DNA from: Vibrio jasicida CAIM 1864 = LMG 25398
GTDB taxonomy: Bacteria; Pseudomonadota; Gammaproteobacteria; Enterobacterales; Vibrionaceae
Assembly (NCBI RefSeq): GCF_000400365.1
Contig: NZ_BAOG01000022.1
Coordinates: forward strand, 123,443 to 187,442
Length of the DNA stretch: 64,000 bases
Direction: 5' to 3'
Shown: positions 1-7,742 of the stretch, one piece after another
How positions within the stretch are numbered: position 1 is the stretch's first letter
Layout: every line of letters begins with the position of its first letter
Position numbers and translations under genes: made by a program
The notes under the pieces: model-generated
The model's database searches: none
Told to the model about the DNA's origin: nothing
What the model saw: only the letters and a program-made list of their open reading frames with translations

Positions 1-450
1 CACCACAACAAGATCGCGAGTAGTAAACACATCAACTGCCTGCACTCCCGATGGCTCCAGATTTAACAAGCTTAAATCCAAACTCGTCGGCACTGGCTTA
101 CCTTCCCATGATGGAAGTGCCATTTGATACTGGCAACCATGCTTAACGATAGTAATGTCGCCATAATCACTGTGTAACTTAACAGAACGCTGCTTTAGGC
201 GAGCAATCAAGGCCGCACCAGCCCCCATACTGCCATGACCACACAGGTTGATCTCGCTGGTCAAAGAAAACCAACGAATGTGCCAACAGTTATCGATATG
301 ACTAAGAAATGAGGTGACAGGTTGTGCGACACTTTGTGCAATCGACAACATCTCTGAATCACTTAACCAATGAGACAAAAACACCACGCCACAAGGGTTA
401 CCTTGCGCTTGTTCAGAACAGAATACATCGTAAACTTGGGTATCGATAAC
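1..450 (-). CDS. PhzF-family isomerase/epimerase-like protein, N-terminal part (runs off window)
   Basis: The frame is open from 450 down to base 1 and continues outside the window. Near its start it encodes the PhzF-type stretch GNPCGVVF, followed by LCGHGSMGAGAA, the substrate-loop region of the diaminopimelate epimerase-like fold. PhzF relatives are cytosolic isomerases, most of unknown substrate. The oddity is the start. An in-frame TGA lies at 451-453, and no ATG, GTG or TTG lies between it and the conserved GNPCG stretch. A Shine-Dalgarno-like AGGTGA overlaps that stop. Either a rare start (ATC at 445-447) is used, or a small indel has broken the 5' end. Family call firm, intactness doubtful. 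Confidence 0.75.
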
Positions 451-663
451 TCACCTCATATCGCTAGCAGCCAAAAACCATAATGTTCATTATTAACGCA
501 TTTTCCAAATTAGAGAAAAACACTATTTTTCATCCATTAATAGGGAAAATATCGTGCAACAAATCATTAAGCAAGTGTACACATATCAATAATTGAATTT
601 AGAAGGCTATTTATCTCTCTTGCTGGTTTCAACATTTCGCTCAGATAACAAATCAAAGGAATG

Positions 664-690
664 AAAAAAGGAAGCATGTAATGCTTCCTT
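664..690 (-). terminator. Rho-independent terminator of the 35-aa membrane protein gene
   Basis: A perfect 10-bp stem (AAGGAAGCAT, loop GTA, ATGCTTCCTT) lies 26 bases past the stop of the small gene. The A-run on its left is a U-run in the minus-strand transcript. Confidence 0.8.
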
Positions 691-715
691 AAAACGTGTT
701 ATCTATCGTTAACAC

Positions 716-823
716 TCATCGAATCATTAGATAGAAAATAACCCCAGCAGAGAAACCAAGGATAAATATCAGAGACTTGCTGCGTTTACTTAATGCTTCC
801 TTGCCTTGTTTTTGTGTCGCCAT
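716..823 (-). CDS. Small single-pass membrane protein, 35 aa
   Basis: This is a short ORF with a good AAGGAG ribosome site 6 bases before ATG and a perfect hairpin terminator after the stop. That combination is strong evidence for a real gene despite its size. The first 17 residues are polar and basic (MATQKQGKEALSKRSK). The rest is one hydrophobic segment (residues 18-34, LIFILGFSAGVIFYLMI), so the protein is probably anchored with its basic N-terminus inside. I do not recognise a family. The downstream neighbour on the same strand is the partial PhzF gene. Function unknown. Confidence 0.65.
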   Translation of the reverse strand: MATQKQGKEALSKRSKSLIFILGFSAGVIFYLMIR

Positions 824-866
824 GATGACTCCTTGTCTTTGGCTGAATTAGCGCTTAAACCATTGT

Positions 867-1244
867 CTAAGCGAGTACGTGCTCACTGATCATTTTGTTA
901 AACGATACGAGGTCAAAAGAGCCCCTGATCTCAAACCGCACTCGCCCGACTTCACTTAGGAACAATTCAATTTCACAATCCAGATCAAGTGTGCCAGACG
1001 TTTCAACCGAGAAAGCGTTAATTTTGCTGTATGGCAGAGAAGTGTAGTCCACTTTTGACCCTGTAATCCCTTGTACATTGGCTGCAATAACACGCTTATT
1101 GGTGAACACCACTTGGTCACGCACGGTCTTGAAGCCAGCAAAAATACTTTCTCCTTCAATCAAGAACTTGTGGAAATCGTCGCGCACCTTTGAAGTTTCA
1201 ATCGGCTTGAGTTTGAATATGGATGAGTTTTCGAAATCGATCAT
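867..1244 (-). CDS. PH domain-containing protein (bPH type)
   Basis: The 125-residue cytosolic protein has the bacterial pleckstrin-homology pattern: a GES-F-GF segment, then VRDQVVFTNKRVIAANVQGITG, where a strand ends in the TNKR motif typical of bPH_1 proteins (residues 42-61). The K-DY-SLPYSKI stretch and a final amphipathic helix (SFDLVSFNKMISEHV) follow. Such stand-alone domains have no established biochemical role. It has no signal peptide or membrane segment. It lies alone between two other minus-strand genes with their own spacing. Fold call good, role unknown. Confidence 0.75.
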   Translation of the reverse strand: MIDFENSSIFKLKPIETSKVRDDFHKFLIEGESIFAGFKTVRDQVVFTNKRVIAANVQGITGSKVDYTSLPYSKINAFSVETSGTLDLDCEIELFLSEVGRVRFEIRGSFDLVSFNKMISEHVLA

Positions 1245-1361
1245 GGTGTTGCCTTAGAATGTAAATAAAATCACTCATCAATTAATAGCAAAGTCTCTAA
1301 GACGAGCCTATTGATTTTGATGACTTTTCTAACTCCATCTCGTTTTTGTTATCGCGCCTGC

Positions 1362-1577
1362 TTATTTCCATCCTTGTCGCCACTGTTGCGTGTCTTTCAA
1401 ATCATGCCAATCTAGCTCGCGCTCGCGCTTGGTCATAACCGCTTCAATCACGCACCTCACGACGTTGCCTTCTTCATCAAACTCCATTTCTGAAATGATG
1501 AAGTGCTTTTCTTTGTTTACCGGCTCTGTCGCAGTCCATTTGCTGCGAAGTAACTTTTTAGGGTGAACTCGATTCAT
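1362..1577 (-). CDS. TIGR02450-family tryptophan-rich protein
   Basis: From the Met at 1577 the 71-residue product reads MNRVHPKKLLRSKWTA, then NKEKHFIISEME, and ends DLKDTQQWRQGWK. This is the conserved layout of the small Trp-rich family TIGR02450 (an initial KLL-SKWTA and a C-terminal tail with W-x-x-GW). The frame is open 20 codons further upstream, but the extra residues do not belong to the family pattern, so I prefer the internal ATG. The ribosome site before it is weak. No function is established for the family. Probably cytosolic and monocistronic. Confidence 0.7.
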   Translation of the reverse strand: MNRVHPKKLLRSKWTATEPVNKEKHFIISEMEFDEEGNVVRCVIEAVMTKRERELDWHDLKDTQQWRQGWK

Positions 1578-1760
1578 AACGCTCTGCCATTCATAAGAAA
1601 AAGTTTGCTTTTCATACGTATAAATTAGCAAATGCAATCACATTCAATGTCGCTATTTTTTTCTTCAATATCGTGTTTTTTCTTATTGGTTTGATCTCTT
1701 TTTCTGATACTTCCTGTTACTTTGAGTGTTCAAACAAACACAACACATCAAACAACGACA

Positions 1761-2525
1761 ATGAAAAAAACAACACTTTTACTTGCTTCCGTAGCAATGG
1801 CGCTTTCCGGTGTCGCCCAAGCCGATAAGCTGGAAGATATCCAAAAATCAGGCACGTTACGTGTCGGCACCACGGGCGATTACAAACCGTTTTCTTACTA
1901 TGATGGCAAAAGTTATTCTGGTTATGACATTGATGTCGCCAACCACATTGCGGAGCAACTAGGCGTCAAATTGAAGCTGGTTCGTACCACATGGAAAGAT
2001 CTACTCAATGACCTTGATGAAGACAAATACGACATCGCCATGGGTGGTATCACACGTAAAATGCAACGCCAACTGAACGCAGAGCAAACACAAGGCTATA
2101 TGACATTTGGTAAGTGTTTCTTGGTTGCAAAAGGCAAAGCAGAGCAATTCAATACGCTCGAAAAAGTTAACGACCCTTCGGTTAGAGTCGGCGTCAATAT
2201 CGGTGGTACAAATGAAGCCTTTGCGGATAAAAACCTGCAACAAGCTCATTTCACCCGCTACGAAAACAACTTAGACGTACCGAAAGCCGTCGCGGCGGGC
2301 AAAGTTGATGTCATGGTGACAGAAACTCCGGAAGGGTTATTCTACCAAGTCACGGACGAGCGTTTAGAAGCGGTTCGCTGCGAAGACCCGTTCACCAAAG
2401 GTCAGTTTGGCTACTTGATCCCTAAAGGCGAACAGCGCTTACTGAATACGGTGAACTTCATCATGGATGACATAAAACTGAAAGGCATCGACGAGCAGTT
2501 TATGCACCATAACTCGCTGAAGTAA
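1761..2525 (+). CDS. Periplasmic PheC-like cyclohexadienyl dehydratase / amino-acid-binding protein
   Basis: Starting at 1761 the product has a clear signal peptide (MKKTTLLLASVAMALSGVAQA) and a mature SBP_bac_3 domain beginning SGTLRVGTTGDYKPFSYYDG. The conserved segments GYDIDVA, DKYDIAMGGIT, NIGGTNEAF and GKVDVMVTET match PheC, a periplasmic cyclohexadienyl dehydratase evolved from amino-acid-binding proteins. The RVGTTGDYKPFSY and NxGGTNE segments favour PheC over ordinary ABC binding proteins. No permease or ATPase is adjacent, which agrees with a free periplasmic enzyme. The frame extends 13 codons upstream, but the signal peptide fixes the start. Whether it makes phenylpyruvate/phenylalanine precursors or binds a ligand cannot be read from the sequence. 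Confidence 0.75.
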   Translation: MKKTTLLLASVAMALSGVAQADKLEDIQKSGTLRVGTTGDYKPFSYYDGKSYSGYDIDVANHIAEQLGVKLKLVRTTWKDLLNDLDEDKYDIAMGGITRKMQRQLNAEQTQGYMTFGKCFLVAKGKAEQFNTLEKVNDPSVRVGVNIGGTNEAFADKNLQQAHFTRYENNLDVPKAVAAGKVDVMVTETPEGLFYQVTDERLEAVRCEDPFTKGQFGYLIPKGEQRLLNTVNFIMDDIKLKGIDEQFMHHNSLK

Positions 2526-2540
2526 TTAACAGTCCATATC

Positions 2541-2570
2541 AAAAACCGTTCAATTTAGAGCGGTTTTTGT
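2541..2570 (+). terminator. Terminator after the PheC-like gene
   Basis: AAAAACCG and CGGTTTTT form an 8-bp stem around a 12-base loop, followed by GTTGCTTCTT. It lies 15 bases past the stop. The flanking A and T runs could let it act in both directions. Confidence 0.75.
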
Positions 2571-2674
2571 TGCTTCTTAAGATGCTTCACGCCATATTGT
2601 AATGCTGCGCTAATTTTACCGCACTAACCATCCTGCTGATGGTTCTAATATCAACCATGATTAATAGGTAAAAT

Positions 2675-3472
2675 ATGAAATTCTCAAGCACGCTCCCTCA
2701 AACTCATGAACAGCTTCTAACTAAAATTCTTGCGGTATTCACTGCTGACTCACGCATTCTTGGTATTGGTGCAAGTGGCTCTTACGCCTCTGACTCCATG
2801 GACAAATACAGTGATTTGGATTTGGTCATCGCCATCAATCCTGAAGATTTTGATTCGGTAATGGCAGAGCGCTTTGCGCTTATCGACCAAGTAGAAGGTC
2901 AAGTCGCGGCTTTCACTGGTGAACACGTGGGAGAACCAAGATTAGTGATCGCAATCTACGCGCCAGATGCGATTCATGTCGATTTCAAATTTGTCTCTTT
3001 GCCGGATGCAGCCACTCGTGTTGATGACACTAAAGTGCTTTGGGAACGCGACGGGCAGCTATCGCAAGTCTTCGAAATTACGGAGCCTCATTACCCACAA
3101 CCGGATCCACAGTGGATTGAAGATCGCTTTTGGATTTGGGTTCATTACGGCGCAACCAAGATTGCGCGTGGGGAATACTTTGAGGCTGCGGAATTTTTAT
3201 CGTTCCTACGCTCTGTTGCGATATCGCCATTAGCCCTGAAACAACAAGGGTTGACTCCTTCTGGCGTGAGAAAAATAGAATCACGCATGCCTGCGTTTGC
3301 GGCGGAGCTAAAACAAACCGTCGCCATGCCAGAACGAGAAGCGCTGATTCCTGCATTTGAAAAGATCGTAGAGCTGTATCTATCGCTGCGAAAGAACGAG
3401 CAAGTCAGTATTAAACCGGAAGCTCAGCAGCTTTGTATGGATTACTTCCAGCAAGAGCTGAAAAGCGAGTAG
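2675..3472 (+). CDS. Nucleotidyltransferase-fold protein
   Basis: This cytosolic 265-residue protein carries the polymerase-beta-type nucleotidyltransferase signature near residues 32-52: GIGASGSYASDSMDKYSDLD, i.e. a Gly-Ser motif followed by the S-D-x-D metal-binding pair. A third acidic residue is likely in IHVDFKF (about residue 107). The C-terminal half is helical, as in aminoglycoside adenylyltransferases and related small-molecule or tRNA-type NTases. It stands alone between two terminators. Substrate unknown; an antibiotic-modifying role is possible but nothing in the context supports it. Confidence 0.75.
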   Translation: MKFSSTLPQTHEQLLTKILAVFTADSRILGIGASGSYASDSMDKYSDLDLVIAINPEDFDSVMAERFALIDQVEGQVAAFTGEHVGEPRLVIAIYAPDAIHVDFKFVSLPDAATRVDDTKVLWERDGQLSQVFEITEPHYPQPDPQWIEDRFWIWVHYGATKIARGEYFEAAEFLSFLRSVAISPLALKQQGLTPSGVRKIESRMPAFAAELKQTVAMPEREALIPAFEKIVELYLSLRKNEQVSIKPEAQQLCMDYFQQELKSE

Positions 3473-3527
3473 AGCCGGCACAGCGTAAAAACAATGACAC
3501 GCAAAAACAACAACAGATAGAAACAAC

Positions 3528-3553
3528 AAAGGGGATATCACTATCCCCTTTTT
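3528..3553. terminator. Bidirectional terminator between convergent genes
   Basis: AAAGGGGATA, loop TCAC, TATCCCCTTT is a perfect 10-bp stem with A and T flanks. It lies between the convergent ends of the nucleotidyltransferase and lipoprotein genes. Confidence 0.85.
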
Positions 3554-3578
3554 CATCGGTCTGATTCACTGAGAGCGA

Positions 3579-4001
3579 TTACATCACGCACTCTTTTGCG
3601 GCTTGTGCCTTCTCGATGCCTTCTTCAATCAGAGATTTGGTTTCTTCGCTGCCGATAGATGACATCACTTTATCCATCACCTTATCCACTGTCGATTCAG
3701 AAGACGCTTCCACCAAACAAGCGTAAGCATTGGCAATGTGTTCTTTCGCTTCAATAAGTGCTTCAGGGTCACTGAAATCCACATTCATTGCTTCTTCAAC
3801 CGATGCCGCCAGTTCTTCTACAGATTCAGCTGCATCACCAAATTGGTCTAGGTTAAACGCTTCTTCTACTGAATCCATCTGCTCTTGAACCGTATCAATT
3901 GCTTTGTTTGCGGCTTCTTGTGCTTGGTCAATGGCTTTGCTTGCGTCATCACAGCCGACAAGTGCCATTGCTAAAACCATTGTTGAGATTGTCTTTTTCA
4001 T
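3579..4001 (-). CDS. Small helical lipoprotein
   Basis: From Met at 4001 the product begins MKKTISTMVLAMALVGCDD, a lipoprotein signal with lipobox ALVGC. The two Asp after the Cys are the residues that, in enterobacteria, favour retention in the inner membrane. The mature part (about 124 residues) is Ala/Glu rich and helical, with heptad-like repeats (SKAIDQAQEAANKAIDTVQEQM and later VEELAASVEEAM). It ends with a pair of Cys at about residues 94 and 138 that could form a disulfide. The frame extends 12 codons upstream, but the signal peptide decides the start. Not recognised beyond that. Confidence 0.65.
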   Translation of the reverse strand: MKKTISTMVLAMALVGCDDASKAIDQAQEAANKAIDTVQEQMDSVEEAFNLDQFGDAAESVEELAASVEEAMNVDFSDPEALIEAKEHIANAYACLVEASSESTVDKVMDKVMSSIGSEETKSLIEEGIEKAQAAKECVM

Positions 4002-4109
4002 ATTTGTTCTTCTAACAAGTAAATCGCTAATCATCACAATACGTGATTAGCCGGTAGATTTTAATTCAAGAGTTGTAAGAAGAGGAAACAGAAACGTTTG
4101 AAAGCCCCA

Positions 4110-4141
4110 AAAACAAAGCCGCTACGAATGAACGGCTTTTG
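4110..4141 (-). terminator. Terminator of the 150-aa hypothetical gene
   Basis: On the minus strand AAAAGCCG, an 11-base loop and CGGCTTT are followed by GTTTTTGG. The hairpin lies about 48 bases past the stop of the gene ending at 4189. Confidence 0.65.
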
Positions 4142-4188
4142 TATTTGCTTTAACGTTTACTCAGGTGTTTAAGTAAACATTAAACCTG

Positions 4189-4641
4189 TCAGGCAATTCT
4201 TCCGTGGCTGATTGCCATCATTTCATCGTAGGTACGTTGTAATGCATCAAACGTCCATTCGAAGTAGACGCGACGTTCCATCAGCGGAGCAATTTGGTCT
4301 GCATCAAATGATTCGATCGTCAGATCAGAATACTCGACTTGCAGGCTGTTGCCGTTCGTACCCCAATCTTCGTACTCACGATTACCAATGAGATCGTAAA
4401 GGTTATTACTTAAGAAGCTGTATACCACTAAGAATGATTTTACTGCGTCTTCAGAAAAGTTAAGCATGCTCGCGACTTGCGCAACGTCATACGACTTTTC
4501 TTTATCACCTTGGTCAATATCAAGCCTCACCAATTGAGTTTCCCACGCTGCCAATTCACCGTAGGAATCCAAGACGTACTGGTTCAGTGCTTCGAACACA
4601 TGAAAAAAGTCCTGGATCATTGAGATGTATTTATCAGACAT
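4189..4641 (-). CDS. Hypothetical cytosolic protein, 150 aa
   Basis: I prefer the ATG at 4641, which follows AAGGGA at 5-base spacing. The upstream GTG of the longer frame has no well-spaced site. The product (MSDKYISMIQDFFHVFEALN...) is acidic, helical and without signal peptide or membrane segment. It has a short DVAQVASMLNFSEDAVKSFLVVYSFL stretch around residues 54-79 that looks like a small helix-turn-helix-like unit, but I would not call it DNA binding. Not recognised. The next gene upstream on the same strand (4782-5027) has its own spacing. Confidence 0.55.
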   Translation of the reverse strand: MSDKYISMIQDFFHVFEALNQYVLDSYGELAAWETQLVRLDIDQGDKEKSYDVAQVASMLNFSEDAVKSFLVVYSFLSNNLYDLIGNREYEDWGTNGNSLQVEYSDLTIESFDADQIAPLMERRVYFEWTFDALQRTYDEMMAISHGRIA

Positions 4642-4781
4642 AACGTCCCTTATTGTATTTGGTGAACGGACGATCTTCGCCGCCGTGTTATTGCTCACCC
4701 TAGCCAGTGGTTGTTAAAAGTTAGACTATAAGTTGCAACACCGCATACTGTACTTGTAATTTTGTTGTCATTTTTGAGTGA

Positions 4782-5027
4782 TCAGTCAATTAATAGCGTT
4801 GGCTCGTCGATGCCCATGTAGTCACACAGTTCACGCTTAATTCGGTGAAAGTCTTGTACCGAGACAAAGCAATCGGCGTATTCTGTTTTACCATCAATGC
4901 CGATATAAACATGAGCAAAAGACTCGACCGTCGACGTAACTTTGATGGAATCATGGCTGAGTTCGAACGTAACAACTTGGTCCATATTCAGGTAACGACC
5001 AGATTCGATTTTTAGTGCTTTTGCCAT
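4782..5027 (-). CDS. Hypothetical protein, 81 aa
   Basis: A compact ORF starts ATG at 5027 with GGACCCCAT-type spacing (AGGAC upstream). The product is predicted mostly beta (RYLNMDQVVTFELSHDSIKVTSTVESFAHVYIGIDGK) with a short C-terminal helix ending in CDYMGIDEPTLLID. It reads like one of the small beta-sandwich proteins common in Vibrio accessory regions, but I recognise no family. No signal peptide. A 140-bp gap separates it from the gene downstream, so co-transcription is uncertain. Confidence 0.5.
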   Translation of the reverse strand: MAKALKIESGRYLNMDQVVTFELSHDSIKVTSTVESFAHVYIGIDGKTEYADCFVSVQDFHRIKRELCDYMGIDEPTLLID

Positions 5028-5329
5028 AATGGGGTCCTAAGGTAACAGTGCAGATCTGGAAATAGGCAGCATCCCGGTGCTCAAATAGAAAGGCTTGCTA
5101 ATTTGATGGTGATTCTGCCCCATAATTGAAGTGAGCCTATCACAAGCCCCTGCCTCCAAAATTAGAGTTTGACCGCACTTTCCTTTGGATTTACTTACAG
5201 ATGAAACAGTTACTAAAAATCTGACCGCAAATTCACATACAAAAGAAAAACGGAGCGTATTTCACAGTTTCAAGGAACAAAAAGGCCACTGTGATAGCGG
5301 CTTTGGTTAGTCATTAATTGGTGTGAGCT
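5028..5329. other. Intergenic region, 302 bp
   Basis: It holds the start region of the 81-aa gene and, at about 5278-5306, an imperfect hairpin (AAAGGC...GCGGCTTT) that may terminate the methyltransferase transcript. I see no ORF with a ribosome site and no repeat. Confidence 0.4.
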
Positions 5330-6043
5330 TCACGCATTTATCTGGTACATCGCGAAATAGGTATCAGCTTGAATAACGTGTTTTTGGCTAAGCTGCTTCA
5401 AAGCCTCAACAGCGTTTGCGAATGGGTCATCTCCTGCGAATGCCTCAACCAACTTGTTGTAACGCTTTGAAGAAGAAAACAGCACATGCGCCAGCTCTTC
5501 AGCGCTGACTTCTAGCTCTACGGTCTCCTTGTAAACCTTCATCGCTTGGAAAGCATCACAATCACTGAAGTTGATAGCGTGGTCATAGTTGGACTCCATC
5601 AGTTCCATCTCTATGCCCAATAGTTTGAGGGGCTTTTCTAACAGCACTTCAAAATCGTACACCACGACGTGCGCTGCAGATTGAGAGACGCGTTGAAGTT
5701 CAGTCACCAAAGCCGCAGATTTCGCGTAAGAAAGTGAGCCTGCAAACGTCACGACATCCGCACTGTTGTCTGGTAATGGCACATGCTCACCATCCCCGAC
5801 ATGATACTCAATACCTGCTGATGGTTTGGTTTGCTCAATCATTGACGTGCTCGGATCCACACCATGCAATTGCTGACAGTATTTAGCCAATGCCAGTGTT
5901 GATATGCCCGTACCGCAGCCAATATCTAATCCCAACTGGAACTGGGGTAACGCACCTAAATTAGCTTGTAGGATGACTTGATGCAGCGGCGGACGATAAG
6001 CCGCGTAATGCTTAGAGATGGCTTGGTTGTATTCTTCGCTCAC
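5330..6043 (-). CDS. Class I SAM-dependent methyltransferase
   Basis: The Rossmann-fold motifs are in order: motif I LDIGCGTGIS (about residues 39-48), the acidic residue of motif II in LHGVDPS (about 59-65), YHVGDGEHVPLPDNSADVVTFAGSL (80-104) for motifs III-IV, and a later VVVYDFEV strand. This is the Methyltransf_11 pattern, used on small molecules. The N-terminal SKHYAAYRPPLHQ resembles the lid helix of that group. No partner gene identifies the acceptor. Cytosolic, about 237 residues, normal length for the family. Confidence 0.8.
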   Translation of the reverse strand: MSEEYNQAISKHYAAYRPPLHQVILQANLGALPQFQLGLDIGCGTGISTLALAKYCQQLHGVDPSTSMIEQTKPSAGIEYHVGDGEHVPLPDNSADVVTFAGSLSYAKSAALVTELQRVSQSAAHVVVYDFEVLLEKPLKLLGIEMELMESNYDHAINFSDCDAFQAMKVYKETVELEVSAEELAHVLFSSSKRYNKLVEAFAGDDPFANAVEALKQLSQKHVIQADTYFAMYQINA

Positions 6044-6111
6044 TGATGTTCTCCCAAAATCTGTCGATGTTAACTAGTCGTATAATGTCGGATATTACTG
6101 CCACTCAAAAG

Positions 6112-6136
6112 CAAAAAGCCACTCATTTGAGTGGCT
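6112..6136 (-). terminator. Terminator of the GFA-family gene
   Basis: AGCCACTCA, TT, TGAGTGGCT forms a 9-bp stem, with GCAAAA on its left giving a U-run in the minus-strand transcript. It lies about 60 bases past the stop at 6194. Confidence 0.8.
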
Positions 6137-6193
6137 CTATCTCACAACTTTAAATGCTTTCTGATTTGGTACGATGCTCTGCCTCAAACCAGC

Positions 6194-6595
6194 TTATAGC
6201 TTGGGTTCGGCTTCGAATTGCTTGAGGTCATCAGTAATGTCATTCCAAGGTGCTTTGGATGCGACAAAAATATGGAAGCTTGGCTTATGGGAAGGCACAT
6301 CATCAAGAATACCCAAGCGCACATTGACGATACCGTTGTTCTTCTTCGAATAAAGGCTAGAGCCGCAGTGACGGCAGAATGAGAGTTCGGTATTGGCGCT
6401 CTTCTGATAGGTTTGGATGTGTTCCGCGCCCTCAATCACAATAAGTTTATCCAGTGCAACGCCACCTGCTGACGAGTAATCGGATCCGGTAAATTTGCGG
6501 CATTCAGAGCAATGACAATTGCCCATGTATTTGAATTCATCCGCGACTTCGAGTTTCACCTTGCCACACAGACATGAGCCTTTGAGTACTTCCAT
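6194..6595 (-). CDS. GFA-family zinc protein
   Basis: The 133-residue protein matches the glutathione-dependent formaldehyde-activating (GFA/CENP-V) fold. Cys8 and Cys10 (GSCLCGKV), Cys27, Cys29 and Cys32 (GNCHCSECRK), and Cys74 and Cys77 (FCRHCGSSLY) supply the two zinc sites expected. The FRHCGSSL block and final PSFHIFVASKAPW are characteristic. Most members have no proven activity, and a formaldehyde role is only confirmed for a subset. ATG at 6595 is preceded by a purine-rich AAGGACTTAACA. Monocistronic. Confidence 0.85.
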   Translation of the reverse strand: MEVLKGSCLCGKVKLEVADEFKYMGNCHCSECRKFTGSDYSSAGGVALDKLIVIEGAEHIQTYQKSANTELSFCRHCGSSLYSKKNNGIVNVRLGILDDVPSHKPSFHIFVASKAPWNDITDDLKQFEAEPKL

Positions 6596-6763
6596 TGTTA
6601 AGTCCTTCTCTTTATTGGAATGTCAGTTACCGAATCACCATGCCAGTCCGAGACGACGAAATAAAGACAAGAAAGTCAGGTTTGCAAAAATGGAACGAAG
6701 AAAACCACCGCACTCTTCCATAAGCGCAGTGGAAAACAACTAGGACAAGTCGTTGCTTTTTTT

Positions 6764-7243
6764 TTAGAAGCGGAACTCTGCACTTAGCGCGTAGCTGTTC
6801 TCAACAACTTTTGCTTCGTACATGGTGTACTCAAGTGCAACGCGAGCTGGGCCCAATGTCACACCTGCACCTACGCCGTAGTAGATGTCGTTTGAATCAC
6901 CAAGGTTCGTTTGGAAGTGGCCCATACCAACACGACCGTAAACGTCAAAAATAGTGATTGGTAGTGTTAGTTTCGCACTTGCTAGCCAAGCATCAGAGTA
7001 GATGTGCTCGAAGTCTTTGTGTGTATCGATGAAATCTGCATATCCACCTTCAATCGACAGTAGGTCATTAAACTGGTAACCGATGTAAAGATTGTAACCG
7101 CTGTTTTGGTCACTAAAGTCTGTGTTCTCGTTCTTTACTTGGTATTCAGAATATAGGTAGCTAGCACCAATGTATGGGTTAGCAGCAGCTTGTGTAGCAA
7201 AGAAGATAGCAGCGATTGGAAGAATAAATTTGTTCAGTTTCAT
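6764..7243 (-). CDS. Outer-membrane beta-barrel protein, 8-strand type
   Basis: A signal peptide (MKLNKFILPIAAIFFATQAAA) precedes a mature chain of about 138 residues made of alternating amphipathic strands: NPYIGASYLYSEYQV, SGYNLYIGYQF, LSIEGGYADF, DVYGRVGMGHF, YYGVGAGVTL and ARVALEYTMYEA. It ends with the outer-membrane signal ...ALSAEFRF (terminal Phe). Length fits an 8-stranded OmpA-N/OmpX-like barrel. Ligand or role unknown. The long 5' region (about 500 bp to the divergent regulator at 7743) leaves room for its promoter. A poly-T tract follows its stop on the plus strand. Confidence 0.8.
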   Translation of the reverse strand: MKLNKFILPIAAIFFATQAAANPYIGASYLYSEYQVKNENTDFSDQNSGYNLYIGYQFNDLLSIEGGYADFIDTHKDFEHIYSDAWLASAKLTLPITIFDVYGRVGMGHFQTNLGDSNDIYYGVGAGVTLGPARVALEYTMYEAKVVENSYALSAEFRF

Positions 7244-7742
7244 TTCTTAATAACTCTCAATATAAAAGGTTGACTAACATTCCCTAATCCTTCAGTACGT
7301 GATGCTCATGCATCGAATTTTTATTTCCTTATTGCAAGTGACTTCAGGGAACGTTGCGCCTTTTCTCTTTTAAGAAGCTCGCCCCTCACTTGCGGTGTGG
7401 GATGCATCATCCTGTGTTTTCGCCGCTGTGACATAACGTAAAACTCAGCAGTTAATAAAACTTCATCACTGGCATATAAACAAAATATAAAATCAATAAA
7501 TACAAAAACTTAAATATCAAAACAGAGGGTAAAACAACTAAGTTAATTGGAACTTTTCTGCCATTCAGTGTTGATTTCCTAGGTAAAAAGGAAGGCATTA
7601 AAGGTAGAGAGCAAAAATCGGCGTTCCGATAACGGAATGTGTAGAAAATCACGTTACTCGCGCTTTAAATTGTCAGCAAAATCATCCAATTGAGACTACA
7701 TTTACTCAATGAGATGAATAAAAAATAGAAGAGCGAGTGTGA
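7244..7742. other. Divergent regulatory region, about 500 bp
   Basis: This separates the barrel gene (minus) from the CadC-like regulator (plus), so it must hold both promoters. It is AT-rich in its right half. I can point to a small dyad CGTTCCG-ATAA-CGGAATG at about 7621-7638 and no convincing ORF. The open frame at 7452-7652 has no ribosome site. Confidence 0.5.

Noticed and set aside
7452..7652. 66-codon open frame between the barrel gene and the CadC-like gene
   Set aside because: AT-rich chance frame without a ribosome site; it occupies the likely promoter region.
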